A stretch of DNA of 64,000 bases from Lepidodermella squamata (lineage: Eukaryota > Gastrotricha). The stretch is taken from contig JBLDXI010000046.1 in assembly GCA_047495785.1 (NCBI GenBank), forward strand, positions 1,054,001 to 1,118,000, given 5' to 3'. Within the stretch, counting starts at the first letter, position 1. Each line of letters starts with the position of its first letter. Positions 34,931-45,081 of this stretch are shown here, piece by piece. A model generated the notes under the pieces. It was not told the DNA's origin and made no database searches. It saw only the letters and a program-made list of their open reading frames with translations. The translations under genes were made by a program, and so were the position numbers.

Positions 34931-37339
34931 ATGTTAACGTCAATTCTAACTTTGCCATGCCTTTGCGTGGCTACCAGCTTGATCGCCGCTGTAGTCGAGT
35001 GCAACACAGAAAAATTCAAGCTCAAAATAACAAAATTGATTCCCTTCACGCTCCGCCTTCCAAGGAAGGGCGAATCGTGCAGAGACTCAAGCCTCATAGC
35101 GCTGTCTATGGTCAACAAAAATGACAAGATCCTGCCAGACTACGACGTTGATCTCGCGTTTGAAGACGAACTGATTGGCAACAACGTCGCCTCTGTCGCA
35201 ATCAATCGTTTCAACAAACTGCCAAACGATTCCAACGCAACACCTCTCATACTAGGACCTCATGTGTCAACCGGTTGCAAAGCTGTCGGACCAGTTCTAC
35301 CTTACATAAATTCCGTGATGATCAGCACTCATTGCACGGCAGGGATATTTTCCGACCACCGCGTTTACCCGAATTTGTATTTGATGCTGGCAACTAGTAA
35401 GTTCTCCGTCATGGCTGAGATGCACTTCATGCGGTATGTTGGAAAGTGGAACCGTTTTGCGATTATCACCAACCCAGCAAACATCGACGCATATGGCGCC
35501 GCGAAATTACTGCAGGAGACAGCAATTGATGCCGGTTTCGAGGTCCCATGGTACGACATGATAATCGATGGCTATGGCGACGATGAGCAAATCATGACGT
35601 CGTTGAAGGCAACAGATGTCCGCGTCATTGTCCTCTACAACGGTTTCGAGGGGACCCTGTATCGGATTTTATGTGGCCTCTACAAATACGGCCTAACCGG
35701 GCCGAAGTACATCTATATAGGCCACTACACGTCCTTTGTCGATCCTGTCAATATTTCACCGACAGCCCAGGTGTACCCAGACTGTAAACGGGATATTATC
35801 ATCGAACAGTACAAATACACGTACTGGGTTGGGTCAATCTACGCAAGTCCTACGGCGAATGTGACTTCTCAACTTGGCATCACCCAGCAGCAATTTGTCG
35901 ACCAGCTGGACGCTATGACCAACTTCTCGCGACCTGCTGAATATTTTCAGAAATTTCTGTGCCATGACACTGTGTTGCGGGGTCTTTATGCATTGGATGA
36001 CGCGGATCGGAGGCTCAAAAGTCGCTTCAATCTGAGTTTGAGGAATTACACAACACATCCTGATATTGTCATGAAAGCTGTTAATCATTCGGTTTATTCA
36101 ACGAAAATCTATGGCTTGAGGACACCTGAAATCATGGGCTACAACTCAGCTGGTCAAGTTGTAGGCGAGGTTCAAGTCATCGGGATTTACGGAGGTTTTG
36201 GGACAAGGGATCTAATCAATGTCGCCACAGCTCATCAAAAACCTAATAGTACAGATTTCGTATTCGATAGCTATTACATCAAGCTGGTAAGTAATGACAG
36301 TTTGACATGGCCGAATGGCGGTGATAAACCACCCCTAGACGCAATGGCTAGGTTGAAAATCGTCAAACAAGCTGACGCTTTGACAGCTATTGCGGTTGTA
36401 GCAGCTTTGACCGCAGCAATTCAAGTTAGTTTTATGGTACTTTTGATGAAAAACACCGCGGTGGTCGATTACACAGGAGGGAAACTCATCACTGTTTCCG
36501 CTTGTCTATTTTTGGATGCAGCAGCTGTTATTTTTGTCATGAATTTGGAAAAGCAAACTTTCATATCAAGGATCGTTTTTCTATGTCTCGGAACGGCTTT
36601 GCTGAACGGAATGCAAGTTTCGAGAAGTGTTTTGCTTGTTCATTCTGTGACAGCTTTTCGAAGGTCACTCGGAATCCCAAGCTTTTCGGGAACATCAGTC
36701 GGCATGACTACTTATCATTCATCACACAGGACATCCCGGAAACGAAGCGATTTCCACCATTTGACTCAACGTTCGTTTGGCAGATCGACTGAAATGACTA
36801 GGTTCCAGAGTACTAATGGTTTCAAGCTACCGATGAAGCAACTTGATACATGGTGTTGTATCATTGCAGCAATCTCTGCATGCGGCATTTCAGCATTAAT
36901 CTCTGTCTGGTTGGGATCTTCGCAGATTATCTGTAACGAAACCCCTTTGACAAAGGCGTTCTACGACGAAAATAGCGACACTTTGATCGAAACTTTTGTA
37001 AATACATGTTCGGGCTATTCAGATAATTCATGGATCGTAGCTTTCCTGGTAATCAACTTAGCTGAGCTGTTGGTTGGTTTGATTTTCCAGTTCAAACTGG
37101 AAACATTAATCAAGCCAACTTTGATTAACATTCCTGAGCTAACGATTCATCGGAATGCGATGATCAACACTTTAACAAGTATTTTCTGCACGACTCTGAT
37201 ATCTGTTATTCTGGCAAACGATGCCATTAATCAGGCAACGGTTGTAGCAGTTTGGTGTCTGATTTTGTCGATAACGACAACGATGTTAATTGCGATTCCC
37301 ACATCGCGAAAAAGTGGAAACCGAACCTACCAGGATTGA
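34931..37339 (+). CDS. Class C (GABA-B-like) G protein-coupled receptor
   Basis: A single 802-codon ORF without introns. There is a signal peptide (residues 1-23). A large N-terminal periplasmic-binding-type ligand domain (about 30-470, ANF_receptor type) has several N-glycosylation sites. Seven hydrophobic segments follow between about 480 and 795 with no cysteine-rich spacer, as in GABA-B rather than glutamate receptors. A long basic loop (about 575-635, serine/arginine rich) lies between TM3 and TM4. The ligand cannot be inferred. An AATAAA lies about 80 bp after the stop. The lack of introns, in a region of intron-containing genes, suggests either retroposition or a lineage of intronless receptors. 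Confidence 0.75.
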   Translation: MLTSILTLPCLCVATSLIAAVVECNTEKFKLKITKLIPFTLRLPRKGESCRDSSLIALSMVNKNDKILPDYDVDLAFEDELIGNNVASVAINRFNKLPNDSNATPLILGPHVSTGCKAVGPVLPYINSVMISTHCTAGIFSDHRVYPNLYLMLATSKFSVMAEMHFMRYVGKWNRFAIITNPANIDAYGAAKLLQETAIDAGFEVPWYDMIIDGYGDDEQIMTSLKATDVRVIVLYNGFEGTLYRILCGLYKYGLTGPKYIYIGHYTSFVDPVNISPTAQVYPDCKRDIIIEQYKYTYWVGSIYASPTANVTSQLGITQQQFVDQLDAMTNFSRPAEYFQKFLCHDTVLRGLYALDDADRRLKSRFNLSLRNYTTHPDIVMKAVNHSVYSTKIYGLRTPEIMGYNSAGQVVGEVQVIGIYGGFGTRDLINVATAHQKPNSTDFVFDSYYIKLVSNDSLTWPNGGDKPPLDAMARLKIVKQADALTAIAVVAALTAAIQVSFMVLLMKNTAVVDYTGGKLITVSACLFLDAAAVIFVMNLEKQTFISRIVFLCLGTALLNGMQVSRSVLLVHSVTAFRRSLGIPSFSGTSVGMTTYHSSHRTSRKRSDFHHLTQRSFGRSTEMTRFQSTNGFKLPMKQLDTWCCIIAAISACGISALISVWLGSSQIICNETPLTKAFYDENSDTLIETFVNTCSGYSDNSWIVAFLVINLAELLVGLIFQFKLETLIKPTLINIPELTIHRNAMINTLTSIFCTTLISVILANDAINQATVVAVWCLILSITTTMLIAIPTSRKSGNRTYQD

Positions 37340-37786
37340 TCAAACCTTTAAGCAGTCATCTTGACCTGAATTCTGAATGTCTATCAAATAGATTACAATA
37401 CATTGCCATAATAAGAATAAACTGAAAATAAGGACAGGCTGTAGGTTGCTAGTGACCTTAAACGCGTTGACTAGGCCTGATCTACTCGTTGGAATTCATT
37501 ATTATTACATTCAAATTGTAACATCAGCTAATTTAATTCAAGGATTACGTTTTGCGTAGAACCCAAAAATTAGCCTGTATTTCTTTACGTGATGTAAAAA
37601 AGGAATTGCTACACATTATTAGATCGATACAGAGCGCCATGCTGATGATCGTTAAAAAAGCCGTGCGAACAGTTAATTGGGTTAAATTTCACGCGATATA
37701 GAACTACGATAACAAGTTAAATTTTGCTAAAAATTCAGACAGAGAGCTGCAAGCGCGAAAAAAACGAATCATTTCAACGTTTAGCG
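37340..37786. other. Intergenic region between the two receptor genes
   Basis: It contains the AATAAA of the first gene (about 37416). No ORF. A possible acceptor (AAATTCAG at about 37738) just upstream of the second gene could mark an unseen 5' exon. Confidence 0.4.
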
Positions 37787-39783
37787 ATGATATCTGTTTT
37801 CCTATTACTCCTGGCCGCGCCCGGAGTTGCAACGGCTAAACCATTCAAACTTAACATTTTAGAAATGTCACCAGTTCGTTGGGCTCGCGAGTGCCGGGCT
37901 GCGTCGCAAATTGTTATCGAGACAATCAACAACAGATCGGAAATTCTGCCTGACTATGAAATCGTATCACAATGGCGAGAAGAAACGGACCCGATCATTG
38001 GATATTCACCTCTGGCTAATTTTATGGCATACAACATTAGGCAGAAATCTGAAATACAAGCGCCGTTTGTTATGAGTGGATTCTATTCAGCAGGATCTAT
38101 CGCGCTTGGACGCGTGTTGCATCACTTTGATACAGTCGGAATCTGCTTTGGTTGCGGCTCATCTGTTCTCGCAAATCACGTGGCGACACCAAACATGTAC
38201 ACGGTAGTTTTGACGGGGGACGTATCAGCACGAGCTATCAACAAATTTATCAGAGAAATCGGACTGTGGTCTCGTTATGGCATTCTAACGATAGCCACAA
38301 ACCCGTACGACTATTTAACAGCTACTCACGCATATCGATATGCGAATGAGTTCAACACAAGTGTTCCTTATTTTAACGCTGTTTTAGACGTTAACGAAGA
38401 GGTAGTGGAGGAGTTAATCGACTACGACCTTCGGATTATTTTTGTTTCAATCAGCATTGTGAAATCAGCATGGACTTTTCTATGTTTAGCTTACGAGCAG
38501 GGGATATCAGGGGCCCGTTATGTTTTCATTATGGATGGATTCAATGCAACTCCTCCTGATCTTATCTCCGATGATGACATTTCCTACGAGAGATGCACGC
38601 GAGAGATCGTCGTAACACAATTTAAAAGCGTAATGTTTGCGAGCCCAATTTACTCCATTTTTGAACAGACAAGAAAATCCGAGTTAGGCTTTACTATTGA
38701 TCAATTTGAAGAGCTCGTCTCACAGAAAACCGGTTCGAAGTCAGCAGGAAATTACGTGTCTTATATGTGTCACGATGCTGCCATCATTGGGCTATTCGCC
38801 CTTCATGAGACGGAAATCAAATTACGGCAGCAATACAACCTGACCCTTCGTGATTTCAAAACTCAAAGCAAACTCATCGGAAATTTGATGAATGAGTCTG
38901 TCTTGCACATCAACCGATCTGGGCTGAGGAGTCAGCTAGGATTCAGCAAGGATGGCAACTTTGACCACGATATGGTTACATTCATGCGCTGGAACGTAAG
39001 CGAATTCGTGACAAATTATTTAGCCGTGACGAGGAATGGCGAAATTAACATCGTAAAACTTAAAGTCGATTGGGAAAACTGGTTCGGACCGAGACCACGA
39101 GATCGTGCTCTTACTTTGAGCTTGGTCGACGAAGTTGCAGCTAACATAGCAGTTTCAATTATCTCATCTATTTCGGTTATTTCTCTCGCGAAGCTTATGA
39201 CAATCATATGGGCACTCCATATTGCTGATCCAAATGCATTAGGCTCAGCCAAGTGGCTAAAAACGTTTGGAATTCTGTGCTGTCTTGGGTTGAATACGTT
39301 TCCCGTACTATTGTTAACTGAGACCAATTTAATCATTCAGGTCGCTCGAATCCTGATTTTTGGGTGCTTTACTTCACTGATCAATGGCATAATCTGCTTT
39401 AGGGCAATCCGATTATTCACAGCTGAGGTGGAGAAGCTGCGTTTGTTAAAACCTCGTTCACGGCGCGGTATTTCACGTTTGAAATCACGCGATCAAATTC
39501 AAGGGATCTTATTCGCTCCCGCGTGCGAGCGACGTGTCGGGAGCATTACGTAATTCTGATCGCTCTAATTAACGCGCCTACTCTTATGATCTGTACCGCA
39601 GTCGTGGGTTTTACGGCGTCATCGCCGATAATACAGCATATTGTAGCAGCGTATGGAGCGTTGGTTTTTTCAGCATCGAACTTTGTGATCTGGGTGTTAA
39701 GAGATTTCATCAACCGCGTGTCAACGAGAAGACGTGCAGAAGGAGCGAACCGTCAAATCGCACTGGCTCCTTTAAGACGATAA
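37787..39783 (+). pseudogene. GABA-B-like receptor paralogue with missing TM4-5 and a frame break
   Basis: The main frame runs 37787-39553: signal peptide (ISVFLLLLAAPGVATA), ligand-binding domain, then three hydrophobic segments (TM1-3). It then stops. The alternative frame 39523-39783 carries two more hydrophobic segments and a basic tail that align with TM6 and TM7 of the upstream receptor. So about 110 residues covering TM4-5 are absent and the frame shifts near 39530. An unseen intron is possible, but I found no donor/acceptor pair that repairs both. The ligand-binding part is open throughout, so a truncated secreted or three-TM product is also possible. AATAAA lies at about 39895. Confidence 0.65.
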
Positions 39784-40079
39784 TTTAAACCTCGCAGTAC
39801 CTTCAGTGGTGCTTTTCAGTCGGCGCTAATAATTACGCAGCTGTCTTGTGGAACTTCGTAACATGATATGTATGCCCTATTTTTATAATTTTTCAATAAA
39901 CTTATTCGCGATAATACATAAGTAACCAGAGGCCATTAAATATTAAAATGAACTCAGAACCTCATATCTTGAATATAACGGGAGATTGAGTACAATCGTA
40001 AACATTTTGATTATTGTTTCTTCGCAAATATTTTGTGGCCAAATCCTAACAACCTACCTCCTCTTGCTTCATCAGAATG
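39784..40079. other. Gene-free stretch with polyadenylation signal
   Basis: It holds the TTTTTCAATAAACTTATTC signal of the upstream receptor copy and AT-rich sequence. Nothing else seen. Confidence 0.4.
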
Positions 40080-41005
40080 TGTGGCCGCAAGCCTGCAAAA
40101 CTCGTGGGTCAATGTAAAAATCGTGGCATATCGAACACGTCAAAGATCAAAGACTGAAATAAATCACTCAAGTGTTTTCAGCGAAAAATGAAGAAAACAA
40201 TACCAATTGGACGCTACTCAAGGACGATGTACTTGCAGCCATTATTATTATGATGATTATTATTATGGCCTTAAATTTACTGATGGAACCGGGAATCACA
40301 GAATTCACAATTCACAAAATTATTTGATGGAAATTACCTCATCCCAAGCTTCAGTTTCCATTAGATTCTCAACGAGATCGACTTTCAACTTTCGAACATG
40401 TTCCGGGGCGTCTGAAAATTTTAGATCCACGGCCTCGTAGCGAAAAGCAATCCGGCCAATGAAAAGGCTAGCCTACAAAAATCACAATTTTTGAGCGAAA
40501 AAAAGAGAAAAAATAAGAACCTCATCGAGGATTTTTGCGACTCGAGACCTCATTTCAGCGATTTCACGCAACGTATGATCAAGAACGGACGAATTAGACA
40601 GAGCCTCGATTTCCAGTAGAAATGTATCGTCCAACTTAAGATTCGGATTAGATTCAGCTTTCAGCGTCAGTGCCTTGGAAGCTTCAAGAGCTTGATCATA
40701 CAATGCTATTTTTGCTCCTCGCAATTCTTCCACCAGCTTCATCTCAACTCTGTCACAAAATGACTCGATTTCTGCATTTGCTTTCGATTTTTCTTAATTG
40801 ATGAACTGGAGGCAACTTTTCAATTTATCCTCAGCACTTCCATTTGCCATGTGTTTCAAGAGCTGAAAAATTTGCCACGTCATTTTTAACTAAAAATCTT
40901 CTGAAAAAATACCTCGCCGTGAAGGATTGCGATTTTTTTTCAGCTTGCATATTGCGGCAACCCTCGCAGAACAAGGTCTGACAATGCGGGCATTCTTGAA
41001 ATAAA
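40080..41005 (-). pseudogene. Rearranged RING/B-box/coiled-coil family remnant
   Basis: Pieces in minus-strand sense: a B-box fragment (about 40905-41000, ECPHC and CEGCR), a coiled-coil exon (40482-40742) and a linker-like piece (about 40340-40470). Further 3' is the start of a RING exon (about 40080-40150, CSICHDFYIDPRVL) that ends at a stop. The RING piece is on the wrong side for the normal exon order, so at least two damaged copies are mixed here. Confidence 0.65.
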
Positions 41006-41600
41006 TTGAAAAATCAACGACTTCAACTTTTAGAGAAGATTGTAGAGGCGAATTCATCGGCCAGAATTTTCACACATCCCCCCCCCCCCCCTCCCCCAAG
41101 AATTGATGGCATTTTGTTCGTCTTTTCTTGTTTTGCTCTTTTCGCATACAACGGATAGTTTTCGGAAGAGCTACTACCCCGGCAAAACATTTTACAACGT
41201 ACATTCCTTTACATCACTTTGCACCTAAGCAGTAATTCAAGTTAGATGAGTAATACAGCGCTGTACACCGGTTAGAAGCTTTTCGAAAGCCGTTTTTGAT
41301 CATATGATCAGAAATTTAACGTCGGCTACAACGCTCGTTGTTTCAGCTGCAATTATATCGACTGAGAAGAGCTCGAATTCACAGAAAGTTGAGAAAAAGT
41401 ATTCGTCAAGTATTATTGACACCAATTTACAAAGCCTTTCGAATTGCTGTCAACTAGCGAGAAATTTTCTATCATGAAGCGTTTAACCGAGCTTCTCGCA
41501 TTGCTTCAGCTGCCTTGTTTCGCGCATGTTTGCCGTTCAGGCCATGTGACGTAGAGGCTGGTGTTTGTTAGCTTCGGTGCTCCTCACGTGCAAAAACGCC
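41006..41600. other. Intergenic stretch with poly-C tract
   Basis: A run of 14 C occurs at 41078-41091, followed by T and five more C. The 3' half (from about 41430) aligns with the upstream region of the first PAN-like gene. No gene. Confidence 0.5.
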
Positions 41601-41607
41601 TATAAAT
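41601..41607 (+). promoter_or_regulatory. TATA box of PAN-like gene 2
   Basis: TATAAAT within ACGCCTATAAATTCT, 106 bp before the ATG at 41707. It corresponds to the TATA box of the paralogue at 1634. Confidence 0.6.
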
Positions 41608-41706
41608 TCTGGCAATAATCGCTTAATTTTTATGTGTTATTTTTCGAGCCATATTACAGATAAAAGCATCTTCACTTTTGTTATTCGTTTTCATCAAACC
41701 CAAGCC

Positions 41707-42097
41707 ATGTCTATGAAGCTTGCTGCCGTCTTCGCCCTGATGTTTGTCGCTAGCTTATACGCAGCCGGTAGGCTTTTTCACCAATTAATATGCTTATACG
41801 ATGTTACGATGTTGACTCTGAGCAGAAATGAAAGCGACAGATCTCGAATGTCGAGAAAAACCGAACGTGTACGCAGTATCATTAAATCAAATTGATCTGA
41901 CGACACTACCGGATGTGAAAGTATGCGTAGAAAGATGCAAGCGTAATCCGGCATGCAAGGCTGTCACACATATACCGAAGTCTAGAAGGTCCAACAACCA
42001 GTGCCACGAGCTGAGCAATTGCCATAAATGGAAAATCAATGGACCACTAACGCTAGAAATTTATGGCGAGGGTGTTACGAACTGGATCAAAGTTTGA
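41707..42097 (+). CDS. Small secreted PAN/Apple-like cysteine-rich protein, copy 2
   Basis: Two exons, 41707-41767 (signal peptide MSMKLAAVFALMFVASLYAA) and 41826-42097, with donor GTAGGC and acceptor GAGCAG. The mature part has the cysteine series CRE, CVERC, CKA, CHELSNC and ends IKV like its paralogue. It is probably secreted, with a PAN/Apple-like fold inferred from cysteine spacing. AATAAA follows at about 42179. The two copies are about 40 kb apart and quite diverged outside the signal peptide and cysteines. Confidence 0.75.
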
Positions 42098-43382
42098 GCA
42101 GTCAAATGCGACAAAACTGAGAGCTTCAGCGATGAGATGAGATGATATGAGATGAGAGCTCTAACAGAGCTTGTGATCAAATAAAAGATGAAGTGGCGTC
42201 AATTTCCTTTTGAAAAATTAACCGCGTGAAATGTATGCCGTTATCGATCCAATAACACCCCCGTAAAGGCGGCACTCGCCTGCGCCTTATCCATTCTTGC
42301 TTCGACATGTTCGACAGAAATTCTGGCCGGTTCGGCAGAAAAACCGACAAGAGCAGACACGTTTTGGCAGTAAACAATATTTTCGAAGCTTCGTACAGTG
42401 ACAATCAAAAGATCCGCACGGTGGAATTGACGGGATGCACGTTGACATTTTCGCACGTGCGGAATGAGGCTGTTTATCCCCAGCAAAACGGACCAGAATG
42501 ACGTCTTTTTCACGATCTCCCAAAAATAGCTCCAAGGAAAGGGGGGTAGTTTCAATATTTGAATATATTCATGAGATGTCATAAAAATAGGACATTCTTA
42601 GTTAAGTGCCAAAAATTGCAGAAAAATTTGAGCACTTGTAATACGGTTACAACAAATCAAAAATAATTTTTCCATCATTTTTCTGACATAATCATCAGCA
42701 GTAGGAATCTGCCGATCCTAAGCCAGCCGCCTCAAAATAAAATTTTCATCTTTTATCATATTCTCCGCGGCAAATCTTCGGCATTTCGCATGGGCTCTGC
42801 GAAATGCAAAAATCATCACCAATGAGTCAAAATCGCCGCCCAGGCATATCCAGCTAAAATTAAATTGAGTTTCACCGGCCATCCGAATTTTCCGATCTTG
42901 AAAATTTGAAAACAGCCTGAAAAGGGGTGCCTTTCAGAACAGCCCCAAGAAATGAAATTTACTCCGAATAGGAACTCCTGCTCCGCGAATTATCGTCTCT
43001 GGATACATTTTATTCATGGTTTTTTTTCTGGTGAGATTGTAATTGCAGGACCATTCACCTTTATTGAGCGTCTGTAGCAATGGAAAGCCGTCTTTGGATG
43101 TGATAATATATCAACCGTCACCTATCAGTTGTGCGAAAGCATCATCTTTTGATACGCCGATTATTCATGAATAAAAAAATTGCTGTTCATTGTTGTCATT
43201 GGTAACGGACTTCAAGCGTGAATTAGCATATTTGGGATCTACAAGTACGTGTTATTTTTGCTTTTGCCAAAGCGGATAGCTGAAAGGTACCGATAATGAA
43301 AACGTCATGCTTTTGAGATCATATACGCGACAACAATAAAGAGATGAATAGGATTCGATTGTAGCTATTGTAAAATTGGTGA
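42098..43382. other. Gene-free stretch
   Basis: Overlapping open frames of 60-110 codons exist on both strands around 42180-42580, but none shows a recognisable motif or convincing splice sites. The rest is AT-rich. Confidence 0.35.
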
Positions 43383-43523
43383 ATGAAGGCTACAATTATA
43401 TTCACCAGCGGTTTTCTACCATTCACCAGCGGTTTTCCACCGCTATCTCACTGGTATTGTAACATTTTTTCAGTTTTTCTAATTTTGGACTCTTCATTTG
43501 AAATATTTCGAAGGACAAAGAGG

Positions 43524-44186
43524 ATGCAAATGGACGGAATAAACGCAAACAGACCAGATCTTGCAGCATTGATTGAACGACTTGCCGCTCAAAATGGGCA
43601 ATCACCTGATCCAAATCCTTCTCATCTTTCATTTATTCCCAAGACATTAAGAAGCAACGTTCTGTTTATGTCGGCAAGGCCATTAGACAACACCAAAATG
43701 ACAACTATATTTTTGGGCACAATTCGACCAAACTATCGAGACGATTATTGGAACCAAGATGTTGAAAAATGGAAGACATATTTCGGATCTCACTGCCTAT
43801 ACTGGGCAATTCAAATGAAGCCGTTGAACGTACCACCTTACGAAAAGTTGGATGCAGATGATGCCATCTCCCAGATTGAGACTTGCCTAACATCGCTCAA
43901 CCAGTTGGCGGTTAGTGAACGCATTCGCCTCATTTTTCTAGGAACAGGTTATTCTGCCTTTGTTTATGAAGCAGTAACCTTTTTGTTGAGACAGTGGGTT
44001 AACCCCGATGGAAGCCCGCGTAAAAGCAAACAGCTTCAATTCATCACATCCGGTGATACAGCCAACAATGCCCTGAGTGAGTTCTGTCAGTGGCTGGTGA
44101 TTTCAGGCTCATGTGAAAACGTTGAATACGTCAACACAAAGACATATCACCCTTTCGGCTTTTGCAAGTCGTCATATTCTCAATAA
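43524..44186 (+). CDS. Hypothetical protein, about 220 aa
   Basis: The frame is open from 43383. I prefer the ATG at 43524 because the preceding codons look like intron or UTR: a T-rich tract ending CAG at about 43472 and a repeated CCAGCGGTTTTC phrase. The protein alternates beta-like and alpha-like stretches (VLFMSARP, IRLIFLGTGYSAFVYEAV, LQFITSGDT), suggestive of an alpha/beta fold, but I cannot name a family. No membrane segment. Confidence 0.55.
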   Translation: MQMDGINANRPDLAALIERLAAQNGQSPDPNPSHLSFIPKTLRSNVLFMSARPLDNTKMTTIFLGTIRPNYRDDYWNQDVEKWKTYFGSHCLYWAIQMKPLNVPPYEKLDADDAISQIETCLTSLNQLAVSERIRLIFLGTGYSAFVYEAVTFLLRQWVNPDGSPRKSKQLQFITSGDTANNALSEFCQWLVISGSCENVEYVNTKTYHPFGFCKSSYSQ

Positions 44187-44367
44187 ACTCTATCCAAATT
44201 ATGCTTTATTTTGAAAGCAACTAACTTGCTAGTTAGCCATTGACTTGATTATTGCACTAATTGCCACCGCTGCACATGACTACTAGGACTTGATTATGTT
44301 TTGATTATGTCATCAATCGTGTGATATTTTTCTCTCAATAAATAACATATGTAGTTATTCCATAGAG

Positions 44368-44727
44368 ATGAGTAAGAACGTGAAAATCATCCACCATGCT
44401 GAACAGCGCCAGACTGACACGACACAGCAAGTGGAGTCGCTGAAATCCGAATTGATTGGCTTCAATAAAAAAGACTACCGATATTTCCTTGGTCTCAAAG
44501 CAAGTCGTAAGTTCGAAATTGCCATCAAACATACTCCTTGTAACAAGACTCTTACAGAAGCCGGGTTAATAAATGCTAACTCCTGTGTATTGGACATAAG
44601 AGCAGCGAAATCAAAGTGCGAACAACAGATTGGTAGATTGAAGAAGCAACTTAGACAAATGAAGAAAGACAAAATGATGCTGCAGCAAACAATTTCAGAA
44701 CTGAAAAAGGAAAGCATAAAAAAGTGA
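44368..44727 (+). CDS. Hypothetical coiled-coil protein, 119 aa
   Basis: A short ORF with a lysine/glutamine-rich helical C-terminus (KCEQQIGRLKKQLRQMKKD) that reads as a coiled coil. It lies just upstream of the repeat region that precedes the Polinton. AATAAA-like sequence precedes it (belonging to the upstream gene). Function unknown. Confidence 0.45.
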   Translation: MSKNVKIIHHAEQRQTDTTQQVESLKSELIGFNKKDYRYFLGLKASRKFEIAIKHTPCNKTLTEAGLINANSCVLDIRAAKSKCEQQIGRLKKQLRQMKKDKMMLQQTISELKKESIKK

Positions 44728-45081
44728 ATTCAATTTATCTATTTATCTTTCCTTCAAGACAGACTAACCCCACTTTCAGCTCCTAAACATTACCGCTTCA
44801 ATCCACAGCCCGACACGTTTTCATGTACATTGGTATAGTAGTAAATAAAAGGGTTCATAGTGTGGTTGGAACCAACATTTTACAAAGCTGGCATTTCTTT
44901 CTCAAGGTCATCCACATCTCAACAGAGGATTTAAACAAGTGATTCATCAAACCAGCGCCTGCGAGCGCAGATAGAGCGCAGATGAGGACCGCGGTGTTTT
45001 GATTAATTCGAGAAGACTAACGAAGAATAACGCTAAGAAGTCACATTTTTCTCCCTCAGTTTTTTCCGCGGGCATAACGGC

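Noticed and set aside
39420-39560. A short intron that would join the two frames of the second receptor gene
   Set aside because: The only plausible GT..AG pair in the area is 36 bp, a multiple of three, and so would not change frame; it also would not supply TM4-5.
42177-42582. Overlapping ORFs on both strands near 42.2-42.6 kb
   Set aside because: Three frames are open at once, none has a recognisable motif or splice signals, so open frame alone is not evidence.
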